Shown: positions 46,197 through 58,631, counted from the stretch's first letter. The stretch is 64,000 bases of DNA from Adiantum capillus-veneris (GCA_014529385.2 CM043956.1:59037120-59101119), one strand, 5' to 3'. Program-made: numbers and translations. The notes: generated by a model from the letters alone, not told the origin.

Positions 46197-47790
46197 ATGG
46201 CAGACCAGTTTCCAGATGCCGCTTCTATGAGTGCATATGCATTCATGGTTTTCGTCACACGGATGACGCCCAGTCAGATGGCAGAGGATTCTCAGTACTG
46301 GGTAGCAAGAGGCATGGGTACTACGCCTCCGGGATTCACACCCGAGGATCCGACGCCTATGGGGGGGATGCCTATGGGGGGGGAGACGCCTACGGATACG
46401 ACGCCTGCGAGGTCTCCCATCACGGTCGCTTCGACACCTAGGGGTGCGGCAGAGGCGGGTGCGTCCTCATCTCCGCAGCATAGGCGCACTCACTGATCTT
46501 GGCGATCGTCAGGTGGAGGTGGTGGGTTGCTGTGGAGGAGGGTCCACAGATGCTTTGACCCCTCCTCGCTCACGACCCCCATCCTACCCATGCACACCTC
46601 TCGACACACCTCTTGGTACACCTCGGACACCTTGGGGGGCACACGATCCTAGTGCCTCCAAGATCTTTAATGTACGACATTAGGCAAAATTTGGACTCAC
46701 AAAGGGGCCCTTTAAGGAGTTTGACTTTACCTCTCTCTACCAAAATGGGCGCATGGATAAATTTTTGCAAACAAACTCCAAAGTTGGCGGAGGTTTGACA
46801 GTTAGAATGTCCTCTTCAAGCTCTATCTACTACTGATATATAGCACGCCATGAGATCCCTCATATTTTAGAAGAATCTTTTTTTGATTCACCTATGATGT
46901 GACAACTCTGTCGGAATCTAAGTGAATCAAAAAAAGAATCTTCTAAAATATGAGGAATCTCATGGGGTGCTATATATCAGTAGATAGAGATTGAAGAGGA
47001 CATTCTAACTGTCAAACCTCCGCCAACTTTGGAGTTTGTTTGCAAAAAATTATCCATGCACCCGTTTTGGTAGAGAGAGGTAAAGTCAAACTCCTTAAAG
47101 GGCCCCTTTGTGAGTCCAAATTTTGCCTAATGGCAGATGGTTCTGTTGACATGGATAGAGTCGGGACTGAGATGAGACAGCGGATTCACCAGCTCGTGGA
47201 GCTGTAGTTTTCGACCAGCATTCTGATGCCTTGGCTTGAGCAGGATGAGGACAAAGTCAGTTATATAGTGGAGACCATCCTGAGAGAGTACCAGCCTGCT
47301 CCGGGTTCAAAGGTTGTTCCGAGGAGGTGGATCAAGGGTGTTGCATGGGACACCGTGAAACATCGATGAGATGCAGCTCGGCAGGCTTTTAGGACCGGCT
47401 CGCCGAAGCCTTCGGGCATCCCACACGAGACGTGTCTATAGATCAGGGAGGATGAGTGAACAGCGGCGGACACGCGGTTCAGACAGCAGCGCCAGGCCGC
47501 GCAGATACGATAGATGACCAGGGAGACATCTCATCTTGGCAGCGGAGGCTTCGACACCTTTTGCTATGAGTTTGTGAGTTTCTAATCCAATCCTAGCTAT
47601 GGTGTTTTTTTAAAACGTGATGAATCATGTATTCTTATTACTTTGATTTTTGTATAAATGCAGAATCTTGCGATGCATCGAGCCGCGACACGCCAGGAAG
47701 AGACAGATGGATATCGCAGAGGTATCTCTATGAAGTATTGAATTATCTTGATGCTTCAGGAGAGCCTGTAGACTGGGAGGCCTTAGAGTC
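46197..47790 (+). pseudogene. CACTA-3 Transposase_24-like relic
   Basis: The frame from ATG 46197 (MADQFPDAASMSAYAFMV) has a Pro/Thr/Gly-rich part. A shifted frame continues with DALTPPRSRPPSYPCTPLDT and TPLGTPRTPWG, like the CACTA-1 protein. A foldback element interrupts it at 46678-47132. Beyond it, degraded sequence with several stops still shows HLGSGGFDTFCYEFVS (about 47530-47580), the counterpart of HLGSGGWASFEADFVS in CACTA-1. The position 3' of the TNP2 gene is the same as in CACTA-1. It is a clear pseudogene. Confidence 0.75.
46678..47132. mobile_element. Foldback / MITE-like element
   Basis: Two arms of about 212 bp (46678-46891 and 46922-47132) are almost perfect inverted copies, separated by 30 bp. 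The ends read TTAGGCAAAATTTGGACTC and its complement. There is no coding capacity. It lies inside the CACTA-3 second gene. A TA dinucleotide lies on both ends of the repeat and may be the target duplication, but because the palindrome continues through it the exact ends are uncertain. A transcript would fold into one long hairpin, a potential small-RNA source. Confidence 0.88.
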
Positions 47791-47984
47791 TCGCTGATCG
47801 CTTGAGGTGAGACGTTAATATGTGTGAGTTGATTTAATTACATAAGTATATGTGAAGTAATATCAATACTAATTTTGTGACTTGTCCTATGTGCAGGTTG
47901 TGACACCTAGTCATCAGTGGATTTCATATATGTGCTTTGTGAGACACAGACACGCTTATGTGTCTCTTTTTTGTATAGACATAT

Positions 47985-48175
47985 ATGGTTATGGTTATTG
48001 TTCAGACAGTTATTGTTTTCCTTATGATTATGGTTATTGTCATTGTCATTGTATAGACATGGTTATTTCTCCTATTCTTGTATAGACATGGTTATGGTTC
48101 TTGTTTTGTTTATGGTTATGTTTAACTTTCTCGTTATGCTTATGGTTATTGTTAATTTTGTTTATGGCCAGAGAT
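47985..48175. repeat. TATGGTTATTG-type low-complexity repeat
   Basis: Irregular repeats of TATGGTTAT, with TATAGACATGGTTAT repeated twice. Similar TTATGGTTATGG repeats occur at 60330-60480. The gene pair between the two blocks may therefore have been inserted into a once continuous CACTA-3 region. Confidence 0.7.
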
Positions 48176-48289
48176 TTTATTACGCGATGACGCATTTTGT
48201 TAAATGTTAATTATTTTTGTTATTATCACTATTTTTTTCATTATAATAACATATCTAATGTCATGACTTACAAAAACTGGTAGAAAACG

Positions 48290-48423
48290 TAGAACCGGCG
48301 GGGCAACCACAAACCCCGGCAGGCCCGGCGGGCATATTATGAATCCCGACAGGCCCGGCGGGCAAAGCAAGAATCCCGCCGGCCCCGTCATGTACCCCCT
48401 CCATATTTGGCGGCTCTATATAA
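48290..48423 (+). promoter_or_regulatory. GGCCCGGCGGG promoter module 1
   Basis: Four to five GC-rich motifs related to GGCCCGGCGGGC are followed by a TATA box (TATATAA at 48417-48423). They stand out sharply from AT-rich surroundings and resemble a compact plant promoter pointing right. Confidence 0.6.
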
Positions 48424-48639
48424 CCCCGTAGTAGACATCACATCACATCACCGCTTCCTCTAAATTTGGTCATCCTTTAAAATTTAGAAGAAAAACTAAA
48501 GGCAAGGATTTCAAAATGACGTGATCACACTATAATTTCAGGTTAATAACAATAGAAATGCAAAATAACAAATATTATGTTAATTGACATTCATCTTTTT
48601 TGACCTGCAAGGAGACTTGGAGACCGGCTATAGGCTTGC

Positions 48640-48713
48640 CGGGCTAAGTAGTTAACCCGCCGGGCCCGCCGGGTAAAGCCACTCCCCTGCCGGGCCCGCC
48701 GTGGCTATATAAA
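48640..48713 (+). promoter_or_regulatory. GGCCCGCCGGG promoter module 2
   Basis: A second set of motifs (GCCGGGC, CCGCCGGGCCCGCCGGG, GCCGGGCCCGCCG) is followed by GGCTATATAAAG (TATA at 48706-48713). It is the closer candidate promoter for the plus-strand accessory gene at 50,115-52,340. Confidence 0.65.
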
Positions 48714-48903
48714 GATGACGCCAGTGCTTGTCTTGATCACAAGAGAGGTACATTGAAAAGTCTTCTTCACCAAACTTTCTGGCAGCTTTCCACATTCTCA
48801 AAGCAGTGTAGCGGTAATTTTTTAATCCCTTCCTTATTTTATTGATGTTTTTTTGAGTTTTTTGCGTTAAAACTCAAAGGTAAAATTTCTTTTATCAAAT
48901 CAT

Positions 48904-49993
48904 CGTACGTGGATGCACTGGCATATGGTTGCAATTGCGGCTAGGTGTGTCATTATAAAAGCGTACGATGATTATGTTTTATATTGCTCCCAGTCATTCA
49001 TGCTTCGGCACATGGTTGCAATTGCGACTAGGTGTGTTGCTGCTAGATTGACGGTAGCATCTGTTTGAAAGAAGTCACCGTGCGTGGATGCACTAGCACA
49101 TGGTTGCAATTGCGGCTAGGTGTGTCATTGCAAAAGCGTAGGGTGACTATGTTTTATGTTGCTCCCAGTCATTCATGCTTCGGCACATGGTTGCAAATAC
49201 GACTAGGTGTGTTAATGCTGCTAGAATGACAGGAGCATCTGTTAGAAAGAACTCACCGTGCGTGGATGCACTGGCACATGGTTGCAATTGCGGCTAGGTG
49301 TGTCATTGCAAAAATGCAAGATGACTATGTTTTATGTTGCTTCCCGTCATTCATGCTTCGGCACATGGTTGCAATTGCGACTAGGTGTGTTGCTGCTAGA
49401 ATGACGGTAGCATCTAATGCATGAATGTGTGCTGAAATAATTTCATAATGTTTCATATGCTTGAATCTTGAAAGAAGACATCGTGCGTGGATGCACTGGC
49501 ACATGGTTGCAATTGCGACTAGGTGTGTCATTGCAAAAGCGTAGGATGACTATGTTTTATGTTGCTCCTAGTCATTCATGCTTGGGCACATGGTTGCAAT
49601 TGCAACTAGGTGTGTTGCTACTAGATTGACGATAGCTTCTGTTTGAAAGAAGTCATCGTGCCTGGATGCACTGGCACATGGTTGCAATTGCGGCTAGGTG
49701 TGTCATTGCAAAAGCGTAGGGTGACTATGTTTTATGTTGCTCCCAGTCATTCATGCTTCGGCACATGGTTGCAATTGCGACTAGGTGTGTTGCTGCTAGA
49801 ATGACAGGAGCATCTGTTTGAAAGAACTCACCGTGCGTGGATGCACTGGCACATGGTTGCAATTGCGGCTAGGTGTGTCATTGCAAAAGCGTAGGGTGAC
49901 TATGTTTTATGTTTCTCCCAGTCATTCATGCTTCGGCACATGGTTGCAATTGCGACTAGGTGTGTTGCTGCTAGAATGACAGGAGCATCTATT
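48904..49993 (+). repeat. Six-copy tandem array, about 175-bp unit
   Basis: Units start CGTGCGTGGATGCACTGG at 48904, 49079, 49257, 49482, 49657 and 49832. Each unit holds two half-units sharing CACATGGTTGCAATTGCG followed by RCTAGGTGTGT, giving twelve such sites that include the palindrome GCAATTGC. The third unit is about 48 bp longer. The array lies between promoter module 2 and the accessory gene and could be transcribed leader or a protein-binding array. Confidence 0.95.
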
Positions 49994-50114
49994 TGTAAGT
50001 TGTTGTACGGTGAGGCATACTGCACGTTTTTTTTCACGTAGAAAAGATCCAAATGGAGTGGCACATAGTTATATTTCACAATGTGTTGTTTGCAATAATA
50101 CCATTGCAGGAAAA

Positions 50115-50712
50115 ATGGATCCTTCTGCTACTTCAGTGATAAAGCTCAAAAAGAAAATTAGACAATTTTTTATTACAATCGTCAGTGCACTAGATCCCGA
50201 CGATATAGCGCAGATTGTTGCAGATGAGTCTAGATTGCAATCATTATACAGTGAGATTGCTCGCAAAATTTTGTTGTTATATCCAGACAAAACAACCGAA
50301 TCAATAATCTCATTACCGAGCAGTTGGGTGGGCAATTTGCCCAAGGTGGCCTCTGATTTGAAAGAGGAATTCCCTCAAGAAGTAGACAAGGATAAGCTAG
50401 AGCATTGGAACGCGAGATGGAGAGCTGAAAAGGAGAGGTCAAGGCGAGCATCCCACATGGACACACAGTTTGGCCTAAGCAAGAAAATGCGAATGGCTAT
50501 CACGAGAGTTATGGGGAGCAGCCAAGTTGGAGAACCGTTTATTGAGGAGGCTGCCATTGAGTGAACATCGGGTGCTATTGCTTCTGCTAGTCACCTGGAG
50601 AGCAGTATATACAATTCTGAATGTAGTATGACTTTGGGCATTCCAAATAAGTCCATTAAGAAGATCAAGAAACTTGGGTCAGGGGCTTATGGCACAGGGT
50701 GATATGGCAATT
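50115..50712 (+). pseudogene. Accessory gene, first part (unknown N-terminal module)
   Basis: The ATG at 50115 follows a good splice acceptor (CCATTGCAG/G). The 150-codon frame (MDPSATSVIKLKKKIRQFF ... SLPSSWVGNLPKVASDLKEE ... KERSRRASHMDTQFGLSKK) ends at TGA 50562. The same frame then reads on to IKKLGSGAYGTG, a second TGA, and YGNF followed exactly by a GTAAGT donor. The last piece resembles the Gly-rich ATP loop of protein kinases (GxGxYG), but no VAIK or catalytic motif follows, so a kinase call is not justified. The module otherwise matches nothing I recognise. Two in-frame stops make this copy degenerate. Confidence 0.45.
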
Positions 50713-51383
50713 TTGTAAGTTTTGTGGAGAGTTCTCTGACTACTACAACACAGATTGGTTCAAACATAAGGTTTCAATGGAGGTACAAGCCATATCTAGG
50801 ATTGTTGTGGAAGGTTGGGTGAGGAAGAAATCCACAGACAGAAAGACCTTGGCACTTTTGGACGAAGAATTAGAAAGATTTGAAGCCCAGCCAGAACGAT
50901 GCTTACGCCCTCGCTCTGAAATGAGTGTAGCCTTTTTTTTATGGATATATGATGTACTTTATTAAGCAGGGTTTTCTGAGACTTGTGACTTATAAAAGCA
51001 CTTTTAAAAATTGGATTTTATGCGCAATGGATGATGTATGAGTAATAAAAACACTTTGTTATATCTCAATAGACAACAAATTTTCTATGAGTTTTGTTTT
51101 TTCTCTTAAGTTTCAAGCAATAAGCCACGTGGAGTCACTGATTGTCATTCATTGATTTAAAAAATGGTGGTTACTCTTATATCAATTGATTGTCGTAAGA
51201 TGGTGGTTATTCTAATATCAATTGATTGACGTAAGATGGTGGTTATTCTAATATCAATTGATTGACGTAAAATGGTGGTTAAAATTATAGCAATCGATTG
51301 TCGTAAAATGGTGGTTACTCTTATAGCAATTGATTATCATTAATTTTGTATGCCGTAACTGAAGTATAGTGTTTAATCAGGAT
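50713..51383. other. Intron-like spacer of accessory gene
   Basis: AT-rich sequence with an 88-residue open frame (50699-50965) of unknown nature, then a five-copy tandem repeat (51164-51345). It ends in a good acceptor (TTTAATCAG) before ATG 51384, so it could be one or more introns. Confidence 0.45.
51164..51345. repeat. Five-copy 36-bp tandem repeat
   Basis: Unit ATGGTGGTTATTCTAATATC plus AATTGATTGACGTAAG, with starts at about 51164, 51200, 51236, 51272 and 51308. The outer units are the more diverged. Confidence 0.92.
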
Positions 51384-52340
51384 ATGGATAATGATAATCA
51401 AAGGGCTAAGCGCGCTTTTGAGCGTCTCAGATCCATGTGTCAAGGCGATGGAGTGAACGACACCGCTCGAATTGCTGCTCGTTGCTCCCAGTGGGCCAAC
51501 CCAGTGGGTACACAATGGAAAGAAGTGAACACTAGGATTGACTGAGAAATGGTGAAATCCATATGGCCAGGCATTGCAGATGACAACATCAAGAAAGGCC
51601 GACTCAAGCTATCACAATGCATTAATGCAGACATACGAGACAATGGAGAGAACATATATCTTGATGTTATGGGTCATCCTATGCATCATATGGATTGTCC
51701 ATTGTGGTTTTCCAAGATGTTATACATGCATTATGTCTTGGGTGAAGCAGTGGACTTTAGCTCAAGGACACCTTACATGACGGTTGAGGACATTCGCAAT
51801 ACTGCAATCACCGTCACACGGCAAGAGATGTCATTGGCACTAGAAGGTGCATCAATGGAAGTGCATCAAGTTAAGGAGGAGCTTCAAACTCAACTCAGGC
51901 AAGCATCACAAGCTACACAAGGCTCTCATGCAGAAGAAACCCTAAATAGAGACTTGCAAAGGGAGGTGAAGGTGCTATCTCGCCACGTAAAAGAGTTAGA
52001 GGCGACTATAAAAAAACAAAATGCTGCCACATTGATTGAGCACCCAACATCTATTGAGGCCCCTCCAGCCTCTGGTGAGCACGGTGGTCCTTGCCCCATA
52101 TGTAGATCATTCTTTCATGAGTGGTGTGGTCACTTCAGCTTGCCATGCGGACATATGTATCATATATCATGCTTGATGCAAAGCATGATGAATAACTTTC
52201 ATTTTGCTATATGTGAGTTTGAGATATCCAAAAAGCTATATGCAATGTTTAAAATGTCCGAAGAACATAATAAGCTTAAATGTCAGCGTGAACAGGAGAA
52301 TGAAGATATTCTCACAAATATTTCACTATCACTTGGATAG
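51384..52340 (+). pseudogene. Accessory gene, second part: coiled coil and RING-like finger
   Basis: From ATG 51384 (MDNDNQRAKRAFERL) the frame has one TGA (51543) and otherwise runs to a stop at 52340. A Gln/Glu-rich helix (VHQVKEELQTQLRQ ... LQREVKVLSRHVKELEATIKK) is a likely coiled coil. It is followed by CPICRSFFHEWCGHFSLPCG and HMYHISC. The spacing C-x2-C-x14-C-x-H-x2-H-x2-C equals the first six ligands of a RING-H2 finger, but the final C-x2-C pair is missing. RING fingers usually act in ubiquitin transfer. That activity is doubtful here. The gene converges on the hAT transposase 288 bp away. I know of no standard accessory gene of this type in hAT or CACTA elements. Confidence 0.5.
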
Positions 52341-52627
52341 TTTTTGTAACATTTGATAACATTGACTCGTTGTCTTGCGAGAATTTATTAGTGAATTGTG
52401 AATTGTCTTCTCTTCAGCTTCAATTATGATATGTGATAATGCAACGATTTGTTAGGGCTTTGTATATTATGAAGCTTTAATAGTGATTTGTGGCCTTGTA
52501 AAGGTTTTTAAGGGATTCGTTTATTATTAAGCAAATGTCTAAACCTTAAACTAAATATAAAAAAAAACTTATAAGATAAACAGTTTCTGAACTTAAGCAG
52601 AAGTCACTCAATGGATTCGATAATCTA
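52341..52627. other. Short spacer between convergent genes
   Basis: AT-rich sequence containing the presumed 3' ends of the plus-strand accessory gene and the minus-strand hAT gene. No element terminus is visible in it. Confidence 0.6.
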
Positions 52628-54400
52628 TTAATTAAACCACCGTCGCTTGCTACGACGGGTCAAAGTTGGTTCAATCTCCAAATTCTCTTCAATCTCTTCT
52701 ACAGTACATGTAGTTTCTACTTCATGAGATTCCCCTTGCAGCTCACTGTCTTCGTCCACCTCATCATTGGTTACATCATAAGTCCAGCGCGGCATCTCCT
52801 CTTTGTAGTTCTCAGCTTGCACTCTTGCCAATAGCCGATGGTTGCAGTACATATACACCAATTTTTCAGCTCTTGAATTTAGAAGGCGGTTTCTGATGGT
52901 GGAATGTACATATTTATATGTACTCCAGTTTCTCTCAGAACTTGAATTGGATGCACATTGGGCTAGGATTCTAACAGCTAGGCATTTAAGGGTGGGTGCA
53001 CTACCACCATTCATCATCCACCACTTCCATGCTAGTTGCTCCGTGGCAAGTTTCTGCACAAATTCTGTACCAAACTTACCCTCTTTGAGTTTAAACTTCG
53101 TAAGATCAGTAACAGCTGATGCATGCTCACAGGATCATCATAAAACCTGCCTATCACATCATAAAAGTCTTCCAGCACCTCCTCATCAAGTTTGTCTATT
53201 TCCATTGCCCAATACTCTGGATCCAATAAGAAAGCTACGCTGTGTAGTGGACTATGTGCTCCAACCCATCGACCATGCACATACTTTCTCAAAATTTCTC
53301 TCCTCTTTTGAGTGAATGGTGTCTTCCAAGGCTTCACAATTGGTTCCTGGGGCTCCTTTGGATTTGCAAGGCTTTCTTGAACAGTCCACCAAGCCATCCA
53401 CACCTTACCTATGTTAGGCAAGGCAGAATCCAGTTGGCGTAATGCGAGCATAATGGGCATCATGACATTGTGCACATCCACCACATCATCCCAGAAGTGG
53501 CGATCAGCTAGTAGATCTCTGATCACCCCTATTTTTCTTTTTATCTTCTCCCTTTGACCAGCCTCCCATTCTGAAAAAGTGGCACAAACAAATGTCTCCA
53601 TCACAGCATTCTTATTTTCTATTAGTGATTCTACCGTATAGTAGTTGGTGCAAAATCTAGTTTCGCACGGCAGTTTTAACATAGTAGACATCCTCTGACG
53701 GTACATGTCAAGAACCCTCTGACGCTTCAAAACAAACTTGACTATTGAGCGAGCATTGTCTACTATCCATTTGAACCACTCTGTGTCCTCCCTCTTGTAC
53801 CAATCTTGCAATACCAAGTTCAAGCTGTGTGTACTGCAACCAACACTATATAGGTGAGAGAAGCAACTTTCAAGTATTCTACCTGCAACCCTGCAATTTT
53901 TGGCATTGTCCATGATTACTTGGACAACATTTTCTTTTCCAAGTTCCTCAACTGCGTCGCCAATGATGTCAGCTATAAAACTGCCAGACTTTATTTGACC
54001 AGAGCTATCCACAGCTTTGATAAAACATTCACCACGAGGACATACAAGCATGATGTTGATCAATGGCTGCCTTTGAACGTTGGACCAACCATCACTAACT
54101 ATGGTGTATCCAGATTGTTCTGTTGCATTTAATATTACCCTTTGAATATCTTGTTGTGTGCTTGTGTAACATTTATCCAACAGTTGGTTTCTCATATGGT
54201 GATATGTTGGAGGGGTAAATCCAGCACCATACTCCCCAATGCGTTTCCAAGGTGACTTCCATGCATCACGGGTGACAATGGCCAATGATCCCCCAGTGAA
54301 ATAGACGGCTTTAGCTAGTGCAAGTTGTGCTTCTTCTAAGGCAAGTGTTTTGAAGCTCGTCTGTAAGCTAACCTGTCTACTTTTTTATGAACCTACCTGA

Positions 54401-54670
54401 CACTACAAGAGGTTGTGTGCTCTTGTGACGCTGTTAGCGACGGAAATACACTGGGTTTTAATAACCCCCGGCGTCGCTAAAACCGTCGCTAATAGCGTCG
54501 CTACGAGAGCGTCGCTATAGGCGTCGCTATATGCGTCGCTATATAGAGACGCTCATAGCGACGGTCATAGCGACGGTTATAGCAACGTTTACACAGAAGT
54601 CTATAGCGACGCTTATAGCGACGCTCCAGAGCCATAAATAGCGACGGTTATAGCGACGCCCGAGAGAATT
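54401..54670. promoter_or_regulatory. CACTA-2 left subterminal repeats
   Basis: About 13 TAGCGACG or CGTCGCTA motifs in 270 bp, with orientation switching midway. Same arrangement as CACTA-1. Confidence 0.88.
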
Positions 54671-55014
54671 TTTTTTTGGTGACAGGGCATTGAATGCCCT
54701 GCCACCCATCAACCATATTGTACTTGATTAACTTTTTAAAAAAAGTGCAAGGGTAGATAATAGACCCAAAATAGTCACCCACATGACGCATTGTTTGCAA
54801 AATTGACAAGCATAAAATTGACAATTGTACACATCATAGGCAAAATGAATTGATTGGCAAATGTAATAATGACAATTGTACAACATCATAGGCATAAAGA
54901 ATTGATTGGCAAAATGAACTGCGATGACAAATGTAATAATATACATGGTTCAATAAGACGTATAAAATCTGTCTCATGATACATAATCTATGAGAAACCC
55001 TAAACTAATGCTAT

Positions 55015-56268
55015 CTAGCTATGGCTAAATTGACGTCGTCTAGTCTTACGTCTCATCGCGTCCAAGCGGCGTATCTGTCGGATTCTACAAAAAAAGACAA
55101 TAAGACAACTTTCAGTAAGTATAAACATATAACGACATTTATAAAACAATACAAAAAATAGATACTCGCGCTCGTACGGTGTGGGATCACGTCCTCTCAT
55201 CGACCACTGTCAAAACATACAAAGATTTCATTATGTTAGAATTAAAAAACTCATAAATCCTAAACTATCGAACATAAAGAGCAATGCGAAAACACTTACA
55301 AAATCGGCCTCAAATGATGCCCATCCACCGCTCCCCAAGTGGTGCGAGCTCCCTGCCTCTACTCGCACTCTGGCTGCATCCTTTTGTTGCTTCCACTTGT
55401 CGGGATTCTCGCGCGCTGCTTTCTTCGCATTCTTCCAATCTTCTTTGGCCAACCAATCTGGCATGTTCCACCCATGCTTGATTGCTTTTTGCACTTTGGA
55501 ACGCTTGTGTTTGCAGTATTCGCGCATTCCAATCTTCATCACATCTTCATTGAAGTGCTGATCCCGTGTTGGAACGGGAAACTCATCATGAAGTATGCTG
55601 ATGACTCTGTCTTTTAAATCACTTGGTACTTCACTCCATTTGTTTAGTATGTAGTGTCTAAACAGCAGAGAGCAAAGACCACGGATGCGCGAGATCACCT
55701 TCTTGCCGTCATCATCCATGATGATGCCGCCGCTGAAGTCGATGGAGTAAGGCAAGCCCTCTGGCCAGTGATGCGTGAACCTGGGTGTCCCGGCAGGGGT
55801 CTCTAGCGGCGTGTCGATGGGGGTACGGACGTCAGGTGTCTCCACCGGCGTCTGGGCCCCGAAGCGAGGAGTGTCGAGTGGGGTGGCTCCTGGCGGAGTA
55901 GGTAGAGGTGTGTAGCTACTAGGAACAGTCAGCCGCGTAAAACCTGGTGTAGATGGCGATGCTGTGGCTGGTGTGGGGGCGGACAAAGAAGGGGAGGGTA
56001 AAGAGCCTCTTCAAACACGAGGTGGTGTGGAGGCATCGGCGGCAGAATCCCCACAACAACCGCCACCGCCACCACTAGAGCGCCGGTGTCTGGACGAGTG
56101 TGAAGATCGTCTCGTCGACACCGAAGCTTCGGAGCGCGCCGAATGTTCCGAAAGAGAGGGAGATGCGGATGGAGTAGGAACGCGCGATGATGCGCCAGAG
56201 CGATGACGCTCCACGTACCACTGTCTCTGCTGCGGTGACAAAGAAGAAATAAACTCCTCATCATCCAT
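55015..56268 (-). pseudogene. CACTA-2 Transposase_24-like copy
   Basis: The ATG at 56268 corresponds to 31161 in CACTA-1. A CGA to TGA change near 56,012 (RV followed by a stop, where CACTA-1 has RVRRG) ends the frame early, consistent with deamination of a CG site. The Transposase_24 region (HYILNKWSEVPSDLK, SSHHLGSGGWASFEADF) remains recognisable. The following exon is shortened by a deletion that removes its end (AGKKGLNALMDIL in CACTA-1). Confidence 0.85.
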
Positions 56269-56540
56269 ACCTGCATTAAACACACGAATATTTAAACTTA
56301 ATATTGAATGAATAGAGTAGACAATGACGCAAAGACCATTAAATACAATGACGTAATGACGCATATAAATACAATGACGCAATGAATTGAGTGATAGAAG
56401 AGGCAAGTCGAAAACTCAGAATTTTCAATCAAAAGATGTGAGCGCGAGTAGAAAAGAGTGTTATACACCATGGAAGGTACTTAGAGAGCCAGAGCTTTTA
56501 CAACACGGAGCAAAATTGTTCAAATACAATATTCGTGGCT

Positions 56541-58380
56541 TTAAGAGATCTCTCTCTCATCCTCGCATAACTCAGCATAACTTCCTATATCTATATAGAG
56601 CTCTCCGTTTAAACACATATCCTCTGTTTCATTTTGTAGATCCTCTGCATGCACCCCATATAGAGTAGTAGCATCTTGATGCTCGTCTGGCACCATCGCA
56701 GCGGCTTCTGATTGAGCATCTTCTCTGATCTCCTCCATTGATGCCGTTGTGATTGGCACATGGTAGCCTTCATACGTCCTTGCACTACGAGGGGCTACCT
56801 CTATGACGTACCACCAGTTTGATGTAGACTTTGTAGGATGAAATTTTACCTGCCAGAGCCACATAACTTACATGAGAGCTTTCAAGCACATAACTTGTAA
56901 AAGGAGGATGCTAACTATTTACATACTTACTTGTTCACAATGCTCGGGTAGTACGAAAGTGTCTCTTAGGTCAGTCCATTTCTTAGTAGAATCCACCTCA
57001 AGAAAACCAGACTCTCCTCTACGCACAGTAGCGTTGCAACCCTCCATGATTATCTTGAACCATTGCACGTCAAACAAGTCGACAAAAAATCCTCTGTAAT
57101 TGATCCTCAAAATCTCTTGTAGCGTGCCGAAGTAAGTGAGTTCCGCCACCACAGGATCTGCATCAGAGGAACGTCGTTGACTAGACTGTTCAAATTTTGC
57201 CATGATTCCACAATCTTGAGTAAAACGCTTTTTGTCGATCCGTTCCACCCTAAAATGTCGACCTTTACACCCTGCTGCTGTGTATGACTTATACTACAAC
57301 GAACAAAGATTATGAGTGGCCGTTCAAATGTTTAGAAATAAAGTCACTAGCTAGTCGTACATTGCAAACTTACCTTGGTCGCGCAACCCCGAGAGTACTC
57401 CCACTCTTCCTCAGTCACTTCGTCACCGCATTGTTGTGCGCTTTTCAATTGGTTGTGCAACCATCTTAAGCTCATGAATGTTGGTAGGCTCTCCAGACCC
57501 GTCGGATAGTGCATCGGTGGTCGTCTTCCCCGTCTCCACTCGATTCGTGCCCTTTGTCGCTTTTGCTTTGCATCCTCATATTGTGAAATCCACTTTTGCA
57601 TCACTGGATTGTGAAGCATGCAAAATCGGTTGATTTTAGCCTCTAGATCTTCCGTCATCTTCTTCTCAACACCGAGATTGAACATGAAAATCTCAGATAT
57701 GCGCTCATCATCTATGGTTCTCCATAGCGTGTCCCGGGCTTTATCAAATCCGTCTAGCCACTCTCCAATGTACACTAGGGACTCTAATACCAACCAACCT
57801 TCTGCCACGCTACCCTCCGGATGTGCCTTTTGACGCACATATCCCTTAAGCGTTTTCATGAAACGTTCTAAGAAGAACATCCATCTGGAATGAACTGTGC
57901 CAGCTATTTCCACCTCATCAACTATGTGAACAAGAAGATGCACCTGAATGGTTAGCATGGTAGTAGGAAAATGTTTCTCAAACATGCACACAAGCTCCGC
58001 AGCATTTAGTTTGGCGAATGGTATGGAGTCTACGTTGATCTCCTTTTGTGAGATCCATTGCACCAGCTTTGCAAGTTTGTAGATTGTGTTACGGACGTCG
58101 AGAAACAAACATCCCTCAATGGCAACGGTAAAATAAACTGTAAAGTATGTGCAGCAATGATATTAAAGTCCACATTTTATGCAATGATATTAAAGTCCAC
58201 TATGAACGTACCTGACACATTTTATGCCAATCGTGTGACTTCAAACCGGTAAGATTTCCTTCTTTAGTAAAACACGTTCGGAGCGAGTGCATTACGCCAG
58301 TGGGGGTCCGCAAAGATCGAATGGTCTCTTTTACTTTGTGTTCTTGGGCTCCTGTGAAAATCCATGGTGCTTTAGGGAGT
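56541..58380 (-). pseudogene. CACTA-2 TNP2 transposase, 3' part only
   Basis: Only the last exons remain: the end of the TNP2 core exon ([14 protein letters not shown] at about 58,220), DUF4218 (57347-58108, unshifted here, unlike CACTA-1) and DUF4216 (56919-57248, 56541-56864). The catalytic half and the start codon are lost in the internal deletion, so no transposase can be made. Confidence 0.9.
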
Positions 58381-58381
58381 T

Positions 58382-58499
58382 TCCTCTCTCAATGTGTGCG
58401 TTTTTTGTTTATGCATGCTCTCTCTCTCTTTTCCTCTCTCAATGTGTGTGTGCATTCTTTGTTTATGTATGTGTGTGTGCGTTTTTGTTTATGTTTGTA

Positions 58500-58565
<66 letters not shown>

Positions 58566-58582
58566 AACACTATGTGTGTGTG

Positions 58583-58631
<49 letters not shown>

